This document shows, in pieces, positions 39,932 through 47,288 of a DNA stretch of 64,000 nt (its first letter is position 1; every line of letters starts with the position of its first letter). The stretch comes from Ancylothrix sp. D3o (GTDB lineage Bacteria > Cyanobacteriota > Cyanobacteriia > Cyanobacteriales > Oscillatoriaceae). Position numbers and translations under genes: made by a program. The notes under the pieces are model-generated. The model saw only the letters and a program-made list of their open reading frames with translations, was not told the origin of the DNA and did not search any database. The stretch lies in NCBI RefSeq assembly GCF_025370775.1, contig NZ_JAMXEX010000002.1, positions 124,001-188,000 on the forward strand. Reading direction: 5' to 3'.

Positions 39932-42900
39932 TTAGACGGAAAGTTGGATTTGGGAGCCATTTTGGGTTTTGTTGACTTCTATTCTTGCTTGGAAGGCTTC
40001 TTTAAATTGCGGCATATGGGTAACGGTTAAAATGCAGGCAAATTCTGAGGCAATGGCATTAATTGCGGCTATTAATCGGTCGCATCCTTCGCTGTCTTGG
40101 GTGCCAAATCCTTCATCGACTATTAGCATTTGTAATGCTGTTCCTGAACGATTTGCTAATAGGCGTGCTAGGGCAAGACGGATGGCAAAGTTAATCCGAA
40201 ATGCTTCTCCTCCTGAGTAGGTTTCATAAGGGCGAGTTCCTCGTGCATCGGCGATGAGGATATCGAGGGTTTCGATTAATTTGCCGGTTGTTTTGGCTGA
40301 TTTTGTTTTGGTTTTACTGGCTTTTTGGGTGACAAATTGAATATGCAATTGGTTGGCACTCAGGCGCGATAATATTTGATTGGTTTCGGCTTCGAGTTGG
40401 GGCAGTACATTTTCGATCATTAGGGCTTGAATGCCGTTTTTACCAAAGGCGGCGGCGAGTTCGGAATAAATGCGTTGTTGTTTGATATGGTTTTGCAAAT
40501 AGGCTCTTTTTTCTTTGAGTTGGGTTTCTAAAGAGGCGCGATATTGCTGTTGTTGTTGCAAGCGTCCTTTGCTGGCAAAAAGTTGATCAAGTTGTGTACG
40601 CCGGCCGGCAATGGTTCTGTCAAGATTTTGTATTTCAGTGCTTGGATCTGGTGTTTGAAAAAGTTGCCGGTTAAGTATTTCTAATTCCTCAGCTATTTTT
40701 TGTCGCTGCTGTCTTCTTTCTTCTAACCAGGTTTCTAATTCTTTTGCTCTCTTTACAAACTGGGGGTATTCTTCGCGCGCAGTCAGTAATTCTTGATATT
40801 TTGCTAACCAAATTTGCGCTTTTTTTAAAGTTTCTCGAACTTGACTGTGCGCGTGTCTATCATAGTTAATTTCTGTTAATTGCCGGTCAATTTCTGCCAT
40901 TGCCTGGGAATATTCAGAAATTGTTTTCTGTTGTTCTAAATCTTGGCTTAACTTGGCAACTAAAGCCTCTAATTCTGGTTTTTTAAGTTGCAATTGTGTC
41001 CACCGGCGCATGGCAGATTTGATCTCAGCTTGTTTAATTTCTGCCCAGCGCCAGCGTTCCACATTTCCGCGTGCAAGGGCGTGGGTTTTTTCGTCATAAT
41101 TTAGTTGTTGAAGTTGCCTCTCCAGTTGTTGCAATTCACTTTGCAATTCTGGCGAATGGGTGCCGGTGGCAAGTATTTGTTCCAGTTGTTGTTTTTCTGC
41201 ACTTAAATGTTGTAATTTTTCCCGGTCATTTGTCGTTGCATCGAGTTGAGCAAGCAAATTTCCCCGCCGTTCCCGCAACGTATCATAACCGGCTAATTCT
41301 TGAGTAAGTTGCTGATATTCTGTGCGGAGAACTTGAATTTCTCTTTCTGAGGTCGCCAATTGTTCACGCACCACCCACAATTGATTAAGAATATCCTGTT
41401 GTTCCGTTGCGTGTTTTTCTAAAACTAAATTTCTGTGATGTTCATCAAGAGGCCGATCACACAAAGGACAAAGCGGAAATGCCGATTCTAAATTGGAATT
41501 TTCGCCCGCATCTTCTGGAGAATATTTCTGCATTAACCCCATTTTTTCCTGAATACCGGCAAGGCGAGTTTCATATTCCCGCTGTTGCGTTTGCAAGCGT
41601 TCCATAAAACTGCGTCTTTCGAGACCTTTTTCTCTCACCCGTTGTTGATAAATCCGTTTTTTTTCTAACTCTTCAATTTGAACCCCAATTTCGATAACTG
41701 CTTGTTGCAATTGCGGGTGACGCTGTTGCTGTAAATGCAATTGATAACCAGTAGCTTGTATTTCTTCTAAACGAGCACCCAAACGAGCGCCCACCCTTTC
41801 CAATTCTACTTGTAAGTGATTTCTTCTATTAATTAAAGGGGCAATTTCTCCTTGCAAACGATCTAAATCAGCCAGCTTAGTTTTTGCCAATTGCAATTGA
41901 GCCAAACCGGCCTCAACTTCCGGAGCAGATTGCAGAATTTGTTGCAACTCTTCCTCTTGTTGCAAAAGCGAATCAAGTTGAGCCTTAGCGGAAGAAAGCT
42001 TACCACTCAATTGCGCGAGATGCTGTGAAAGTTGTTGTTGCAAACTCGAACGTTTTTCCCCAAGTTCTTGATGTAGCTGAAACTTGCCATCTTCAAGTTG
42101 CTCTAAACTTTGTAACTGCTGAAAATTGGCATAACCGCTAGTAATTTCTTTTTCTTGGTGCAAGACAGCCTCAAGTTGTTGCTGACGCGATCTTGTCATC
42201 GCCAAATCTTGCTCTAGGCGTTCACCCTCACCATTAATTGCCTGATATTGCTGCCGGTGCCACGAAACTTGCTGTAACCAACTTTGGCGCAAAACAGCCT
42301 GCTCTTTTAACTTTTTCAAAGATAGCTCATCAGCAACTTGTTTAGCCTGTAAATCATTTAAACTAGCCTCCGTCTCAGCCAACTCTGAAACCGTACTTTC
42401 ACTCGCTTCTAACTGCGACTGCAAAGAATAAATATCTACCTCCAACAATTCAACTTTTCCCTTAAAATTTTTAGCGCGTTCTTTAGCCTCTTCCGCCAAC
42501 CGATCATAATGATTAAGCTTCAACAACTCCGCCAAAATCTCCTTCCGTTCATTCGGACGCTTAAGCATAAATTCATCAGCCCGACCTTGACGCAAATAAG
42601 CCGAATTGCTAAACGTCTCATAATCTAACTTAAGATGTTCTAAAACCTTCTCCTGAGTTGCTCGCAAACCCCGCTCACTCAGAGACTTAAAACTAACTGG
42701 GCGACCTTCCTCATCAGAAACCGTAGCAACTTGAAATTCTAAACTCGTCAACTGACCGCGAACCCGACAACGAATCACCCGATAAATGCAACCATTAACT
42801 TGAAAAACATAATCAACCCGCGCCTCTTTAGCCCCAAAATGAATCACATCATCCTCAGAACCGGCCCGACTTTCACCCCAAATTGACCAAGAAATCGCCT

Positions 42901-43024
42901 CTAACAGAGAAGACTTGCCGGCACCATTGGGCCCACAAATACAAGCCGTATGCAGGCCGCGAAACTCCAGTGTAGCGTTTTCATAGCTGAGGAAATTTTT
43001 TAATGTTAATTGATGCGGAATCAT
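39932..43024 (-). CDS. sbcC: SbcC-type (Rad50-like) SMC ATPase, DNA repair exonuclease subunit
   Basis: SbcC pairs with the nuclease SbcD to open and trim hairpin and broken DNA ends. The 1030-residue protein has an N-terminal half ATPase with Walker A GPNGAGKSSLLEAI (about 31-44), two long Gln/Leu/Glu-rich coiled coils, a zinc hook CPLC near residue 510, and a C-terminal half with the signature SGGEAFRINFAIRLAL and Walker B MLIVDEGFG. Coiled coils flank the hook symmetrically, as in the family. No sbcD is adjacent in this window. Confidence 0.94.
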   Translation of the reverse strand: MIPHQLTLKNFLSYENATLEFRGLHTACICGPNGAGKSSLLEAISWSIWGESRAGSEDDVIHFGAKEARVDYVFQVNGCIYRVIRCRVRGQLTSLEFQVATVSDEEGRPVSFKSLSERGLRATQEKVLEHLKLDYETFSNSAYLRQGRADEFMLKRPNERKEILAELLKLNHYDRLAEEAKERAKNFKGKVELLEVDIYSLQSQLEASESTVSELAETEASLNDLQAKQVADELSLKKLKEQAVLRQSWLQQVSWHRQQYQAINGEGERLEQDLAMTRSRQQQLEAVLHQEKEITSGYANFQQLQSLEQLEDGKFQLHQELGEKRSSLQQQLSQHLAQLSGKLSSAKAQLDSLLQQEEELQQILQSAPEVEAGLAQLQLAKTKLADLDRLQGEIAPLINRRNHLQVELERVGARLGARLEEIQATGYQLHLQQQRHPQLQQAVIEIGVQIEELEKKRIYQQRVREKGLERRSFMERLQTQQREYETRLAGIQEKMGLMQKYSPEDAGENSNLESAFPLCPLCDRPLDEHHRNLVLEKHATEQQDILNQLWVVREQLATSEREIQVLRTEYQQLTQELAGYDTLRERRGNLLAQLDATTNDREKLQHLSAEKQQLEQILATGTHSPELQSELQQLERQLQQLNYDEKTHALARGNVERWRWAEIKQAEIKSAMRRWTQLQLKKPELEALVAKLSQDLEQQKTISEYSQAMAEIDRQLTEINYDRHAHSQVRETLKKAQIWLAKYQELLTAREEYPQFVKRAKELETWLEERRQQRQKIAEELEILNRQLFQTPDPSTEIQNLDRTIAGRRTQLDQLFASKGRLQQQQQYRASLETQLKEKRAYLQNHIKQQRIYSELAAAFGKNGIQALMIENVLPQLEAETNQILSRLSANQLHIQFVTQKASKTKTKSAKTTGKLIETLDILIADARGTRPYETYSGGEAFRINFAIRLALARLLANRSGTALQMLIVDEGFGTQDSEGCDRLIAAINAIASEFACILTVTHMPQFKEAFQARIEVNKTQNGSQIQLSV

Positions 43025-43491
43025 AAAAAAACTCTAATAACTCTCAACCCAATTTTCAGCTTAAATTTTTAATCACAGACTCATATATTATCATTTTTGC
43101 CCGAAAAACCGCCCTAATTCCAACTCTGTCCCGTCTCTGATGCCAAAAATTTTTTTAGAAAACCGGCATATAACAGATTTTTTTGTTCGATGCTGGGTTA
43201 ACTTCTGTACCCTCGCCTTGAAAAAAAGGCTCCGATAGTTACAGTCATAGCACATCTAAGGATCTACAGGCTCTTTGTTCGGATTTTGTGGTTTTCTTGA
43301 TGGGAACTAATTTTTAACCGCAGATGTAAAGCAGCACAGATGCCAGCCCCACAGATGGATGCCGCAGTAGATAGGTTGTTTGCTTCGGTTTTGGCATCAA
43401 GTTCTCACAGAGGAAATAAATTAAGCAAACCGGCACCATTTGTGGCAATCTGAAAAACAGAGAGGACAGTAATCTAGTACAGAAACAACCT
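43025..43491. other. Divergent promoter region of sbcC and ispG, with a degenerate repeat
   Basis: No gene is seen. The stretch 43316-43370 contains AACCGCAGATG, CACAGATGCC and CACAGATGGATGCCGCAG units related to the repeats at 1983 and 39845. The ispG ATG at 43492 has no strong ribosome site. Confidence 0.45.
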
Positions 43492-44712
43492 ATGCAAACT
43501 CTGCAAAACCCCTCAACCACCGCCTACAGTCACAATGCCACAGACGGCACTATCCACCGGCGCAAAACTCGCGCTGTGAAAGTCGGTAACGTCACCATTG
43601 GCGGCGGGTATCCGGTGGTTGTGCAGTCGATGATTAATGAAGATACGCTTGATGTTGACGGTTCGGTGGCGGCGATTCGTCGTTTACATGAAGTTGGTTG
43701 CGAAATTGTTCGCGTGACGGTGCCGAGTATTGCTCATGCGAAAGCGGTGGCAGAAATTAAAGAAAAGTTGATTAAAACTTATCAAGATGTCCCCTTGGTT
43801 GCCGATGTGCATCACAATGGCATGAAAATTGCCTTGGAAGTTGCAAAATATGTGGATAAGGTGCGGATTAATCCGGGGTTATATGTGTTTGAAAAACCCC
43901 GTGCAGATCGAACAGAGTTTTCGGATTCAGAATTTGCAGAAATTGGTGATAAAATTCGGGAAACTTTAGAGCCTTTGGTGGTTTCTTTGCGTGACCAAGG
44001 CAAGGCGATGCGAATTGGGGTAAATCATGGTTCGCTGGCTGAAAGAATGCTGTTTACCTATGGCGATACGCCGGAGGGAATGGTTGAGTCGGCAGTTGAG
44101 TTTTTGAGAATTTGTGAGTCTTTGGATTTTCGCAATTTGGTAATTTCGATGAAGGCTTCGCGGGTGCCGGTGATGTTGGCGGCGTACCGTTTGATGGCGA
44201 AAAGAATGGATGAGTTGGGAATGGATTATCCGCTGCATTTGGGTGTGACGGAAGCGGGGGATGGTGAGTATGGTCGCATTAAGTCTACGGCTGGCATTGC
44301 TACTTTGTTAGCTGAGGGACTTGGTGATACTATTAGGGTATCTCTCACAGAAGCTCCAGAAAAGGAAATTCCGGTTTGTTACAGCATTTTGCAGGCTTTG
44401 GGGCTTCGCAAAACGATGGTTGAGTATGTGGCTTGTCCGTCTTGTGGTCGCACTTTGTTTAACTTAGAAGAAGTGTTGCACAAAGTGCGTGAGGCGACTA
44501 AGCATTTAACCGGCCTTGATATTGCCGTGATGGGTTGTATTGTGAATGGCCCCGGAGAAATGGCGGATGCCGATTATGGTTATGTGGGCCGGCAACCTGG
44601 TTTTATTTCGCTTTATCGTGGTCGTGAGGAAATTAAAAAGGTACCCGAAGATCAAGGCGTTGAGGAGTTAATTGCTTTGATTAAGTCGGATGGCCGGTGG
44701 GTTGATCCCTAG
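43492..44712 (+). CDS. ispG: 4-hydroxy-3-methylbut-2-en-1-yl diphosphate synthase IspG (GcpE)
   Basis: The penultimate MEP-pathway enzyme, a [4Fe-4S] protein that converts MEcPP to HMBPP, precursor of all isoprenoids. The 406-residue protein shows [41 protein letters not shown], and the cluster cysteines in [16 protein letters not shown] and [13 protein letters not shown]. It is the cyanobacterial/plant-type length and would use ferredoxin. crtE, another isoprenoid gene, is elsewhere in the window. The gene is followed 196 bp later by the CtpA-type gene. Confidence 0.97.
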   Translation: MQTLQNPSTTAYSHNATDGTIHRRKTRAVKVGNVTIGGGYPVVVQSMINEDTLDVDGSVAAIRRLHEVGCEIVRVTVPSIAHAKAVAEIKEKLIKTYQDVPLVADVHHNGMKIALEVAKYVDKVRINPGLYVFEKPRADRTEFSDSEFAEIGDKIRETLEPLVVSLRDQGKAMRIGVNHGSLAERMLFTYGDTPEGMVESAVEFLRICESLDFRNLVISMKASRVPVMLAAYRLMAKRMDELGMDYPLHLGVTEAGDGEYGRIKSTAGIATLLAEGLGDTIRVSLTEAPEKEIPVCYSILQALGLRKTMVEYVACPSCGRTLFNLEEVLHKVREATKHLTGLDIAVMGCIVNGPGEMADADYGYVGRQPGFISLYRGREEIKKVPEDQGVEELIALIKSDGRWVDP

Positions 44713-44844
44713 GGATTGATTTTGGTTTGGGCCGGTGGGGGCCGGCCCTTTGAAAAAGGCTATGGATAGGCGGATCTTTGTGTGAGACACAGGCTTTAAA
44801 TTTAGGAAAAAATTGGCTTTTCAAGGCTGGAACTCCCACATCCT

Positions 44845-44867
44845 CCCACTCGCTGTGTTAGAGTGGG
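44845..44867 (+). terminator. Hairpin between ispG and the CtpA-type gene
   Basis: CCCACTC (44845-44851) pairs with GAGTGGG (44861-44867) across a 9-nt loop. There is no T-run, so it may be a leader structure of the next gene, whose ATG is 42 bp on, rather than a terminator. Confidence 0.45.
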
Positions 44868-44908
44868 CTTAATGCCTTTGAATAATTTTTTGCCGGCTCA
44901 GAAAACTT

Positions 44909-46204
44909 ATGGAAATGACAAAACGTGGTCTTGTTCTTGGTGCGACAGTGATAATGGTTAGTGCTGTAGCCATAGCAAGAGCAGATATCCACCCAAAAGT
45001 TTTAGCTTCTTTTCAGGATAGCCCTAAAGAATTGGTTGATGAAGTGTGGCAAATTGTTGACCGCAATTATGTGGATGCCACGTTTAATCAGGTGGATTGG
45101 GATAATGTTAGAGATCAATATTTGAGCCGGCAATATACCAGCAAGGACGAGGCGTATAAAGCGATCCGCGAAATGCTGGAACAGCTAAAAGATCCTTATA
45201 CTCGCTTTATGGATCCCAAAGAGTTCCAAAATATGCAGATTGATACGCGAGGGGAACTAACTGGGGTGGGGTTACAGTTGGCGCAAGATGAGGAAACTAA
45301 AAAGTTGGTAGTGGTGGCGCCAATTGAGGAAACACCGGCCTTTAAAGCGGGGATTTTAGCAAAAGATGAAATTGTTAAAATTGACGGCAAAAGCACTGAG
45401 GGGATGGATGTTAATCAAGCAGTGCAGTTAATTCGGGGACAGGCTAATAGTCAAGTTACTTTAACGATTCAGCGGGGTAAGGAGGTCTTAGAGTTTCGCC
45501 TTATAAGGGCTCGTATTGAAATTCATCCGGTGCGCCATGCTGTGCGAAAAACTCAGTCGGGGAATATTGGATATATTCGTTTGATTCAGTTTAGCGAAAA
45601 TGCGGCGTCGGAAATGCGAGCGGCGATTCAAGATTTGGAAAAGCAAAAGGTTGATGGATATATTTTAGATTTGCGTTCTAACCCTGGTGGGTTGTTGCAA
45701 GCTAGTATTCAAATTGCCCGGATGTGGTTAGAAAGTGGCACTATTGTTTCGACGGTGAACCGGCAAGGAATTACTGATAAGCAAAGTGCTAATAATGGCG
45801 CTTTAACTAAGAAGCCAATGGTGATTTTGGTGGATGGTGGTTCGGCGAGTGCGAGTGAAATTTTATCGGGTGCTTTGCAAGATAATAAGCGTGCGGTTTT
45901 GGTGGGTACTAAGACTTTTGGTAAGGGTTTGGTACAGTCTGTGCGTGGTTTAAATGATGGTTCGGGTTTGGCGGTGACTATTGCTAAGTATCTGACGCCT
46001 AGTGGTCGGGATATTAATAAGCATGGTATTGACCCGGATGTGGTGTTTGAGTTGTCTGATGAGCAAAAGTTGGCTTTGCGTAAGGATAATACGAAGATTG
46101 GTACGCCGGATGACCCGCAGTATGTGAAGGGTTTGGAGGTTTTGCGTAAGGAAATTGTGGCGAAGCAAGGCAATCGGGCGGAGTCTGCGAAGCAGAAGCG
46201 GTGA
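44909..46204 (+). CDS. S41-family carboxyl-terminal processing peptidase (CtpA/CtpB type)
   Basis: A 431-residue serine protease with a Ser/Lys dyad. An N-terminal signal-like segment (LVLGATVIMVSAVAIARA) exports it. A PDZ domain spans about 115-200 (LTGVGLQLAQDEETKKLVVVAPIEETPAFKAGI). The S41 core contains GYIRLIQFSENA, YILDLRSNPGGLLQ, the catalytic Ser in GGSASASEILSGALQ and the Lys in GTKTFGKGLVQ. In cyanobacteria one such enzyme (CtpA) removes the D1 tail; which paralogue this is cannot be settled here. psbA in this window has a nine-residue tail, a possible substrate. The stop codon abuts a GTCATTT repeat. Confidence 0.93.
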   Translation: MEMTKRGLVLGATVIMVSAVAIARADIHPKVLASFQDSPKELVDEVWQIVDRNYVDATFNQVDWDNVRDQYLSRQYTSKDEAYKAIREMLEQLKDPYTRFMDPKEFQNMQIDTRGELTGVGLQLAQDEETKKLVVVAPIEETPAFKAGILAKDEIVKIDGKSTEGMDVNQAVQLIRGQANSQVTLTIQRGKEVLEFRLIRARIEIHPVRHAVRKTQSGNIGYIRLIQFSENAASEMRAAIQDLEKQKVDGYILDLRSNPGGLLQASIQIARMWLESGTIVSTVNRQGITDKQSANNGALTKKPMVILVDGGSASASEILSGALQDNKRAVLVGTKTFGKGLVQSVRGLNDGSGLAVTIAKYLTPSGRDINKHGIDPDVVFELSDEQKLALRKDNTKIGTPDDPQYVKGLEVLRKEIVAKQGNRAESAKQKR

Positions 46205-46257
46205 TTTGTCATTTGTCATTTGTCATTTGTCATTGGTCATTTGTCCTTTGTCATTGG
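46203..46257. repeat. GTCATTT short tandem repeat
   Basis: About seven near-exact heptamers GTCATTT/GTCATTG/GTCCTTT lie in a row directly after the CtpA-type stop codon. The reverse complement of this unit fills the pdxJ-ycf54 gap. Heptanucleotide runs (STRR) are a known feature of filamentous cyanobacterial genomes. Confidence 0.8.
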
Positions 46258-46280
46258 TGGGGTGGGGGGCCCCAGAGTGT

Positions 46281-46469
46281 TCATTTTGGTTGACATTTGC
46301 CGGCCCGGATAAGTCCGATTCTCCGGGCTATTGCTTCATCAGTTGTGCTGTAGGGCCCCCATTGTTCCTCAATGTCGGGGTCTTTTTGTTGTTGAAGTTG
46401 TGGTGCGCTAAGTATATCACAATTGCCCTGGGGTCGTTTTACTATATACCAAGTTTCTGTGTTTTCCAT
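46281..46469 (-). CDS. Small conserved cyanobacterial protein, 62 residues
   Basis: The product (WYIVKRPQGNCDIL near the start, EEQWGPYSTTDEAIARRIGLIRAGKCQP at the end) resembles a small cyanobacterial protein family I recall being labelled, misleadingly, as DDE transposase family. Nothing in it is transposase-like. Its fold may be a small SPOR-like or Lys/Trp-rich domain, and function is unknown. The ATG at 46469 has no clear Shine-Dalgarno. It is convergent with the CtpA-type gene. Confidence 0.7.
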   Translation of the reverse strand: MENTETWYIVKRPQGNCDILSAPQLQQQKDPDIEEQWGPYSTTDEAIARRIGLIRAGKCQPK

Positions 46470-46569
46470 TCTGTTGTTTGGTTGGGTTGATTTTTAACTG
46501 GTTAAAATAGAAATGGTAGCATATTCAAGTTTTAATTTCTTGGTTTTATAGCGGGGAGTAATGGTTTTT

Positions 46570-47079
46570 ATGACTCAAGAATTAACGGATTTAAAAAATA
46601 GCATTCTGGAGGGCCGGTATGCGGATGCGCTGGAGATTGTTGAGGAGTTGGAGGCGATGAGTCGCAAAGATTATCTACGGAAAATTAAGAGTTTTTTAGT
46701 TAGGCTGATGATTCATTTAATTAAAAATCAAATTGAGGGCCGGTTGACTAATTCTTGGGCTGCTTCTATTCGGGATTCAGTTATTCAAATTCAAGACTTT
46801 AATTTAAAAGATAATCAAACCTCGTATTACATAAAAGCTGATGAGTGGGATCTGTTTATGGAAAAGGCTTTTGAGTCGGCAATTTCTCAAGCAAGTGCAG
46901 AAGTTGCCGGTGGTTCATACAAACCGCGTCAGCTTTTAGGAATGGTTGACCAAGACCAAGTTTTTAATACAGTAAAGCGTTTTATTGATTTAACTTACTC
47001 GGTTTCTGAGGAAGATTTAGGAGAGGCTATTGATCAAGAATTAAGTCAGTTAGCCGGTGGGGAAGATTGGGCGTTTTAA
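46570..47079 (+). CDS. DUF29 family protein
   Basis: A 169-residue helical protein of the DUF29 family, common in cyanobacteria, with unknown function. The N-terminus has the usual SILEGRYADALEIVEELEAMSRKDYLRKIKSFLVRLMIHLIK pattern over residues about 12-55. GGGGAG at 46553-46558 is 11 bases before ATG 46570 and only two before ATG 46561; I choose 46570, which gives MTQELTDLK, the DUF29-like start. It stands upstream of the CHAT operon, separated by a repeat element of about 105 bp. Confidence 0.8.
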   Translation: MTQELTDLKNSILEGRYADALEIVEELEAMSRKDYLRKIKSFLVRLMIHLIKNQIEGRLTNSWAASIRDSVIQIQDFNLKDNQTSYYIKADEWDLFMEKAFESAISQASAEVAGGSYKPRQLLGMVDQDQVFNTVKRFIDLTYSVSEEDLGEAIDQELSQLAGGEDWAF

Positions 47080-47096
47080 GCTGCCGGTTGAATGCT

Positions 47097-47201
47097 GCCG
47101 GTTGAAACCGGCATCTACAAGAAAGAAACCCCTCCGGGGTTATGAAGGTTTACTATCTAGTCCGTAGGACTTTATTCTTGTAGGCGCCGGTTTTAACCGG
47201 C
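47097..47201. repeat. REP-like palindromic element with 23-27-bp outer arms
   Basis: The outer arm 47097-47123 matches the reverse complement of 47175-47201 with few mismatches. Nested hairpins lie inside: GCCGGTT-GA-AACCGGC at the left, CCCCTCCGGGG in the middle, AGTCCGTAGGACT, and GCCGGTTTTAACCGGC at the right. There is no ORF. The form fits a REP/MITE element mobilised in trans. Confidence 0.75.
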
Positions 47202-47288
47202 GACATCTTTATTCGTGCACACACCGGCATCAACCATCCGCCAACGTTAGAATAAAAAAAACCAATCTCAACAACAGACACACCGCAA

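Noticed and set aside
46281-46469. Transposase label for the 62-residue protein
   Set aside because: Although similar proteins may be labelled as transposase family, nothing in the sequence (no DDE residues, no terminal repeats) supports it.
47097-47201. CRISPR array
   Set aside because: The palindromes are not evenly spaced and have no repeated unit with unique spacers; a REP-like element fits better.
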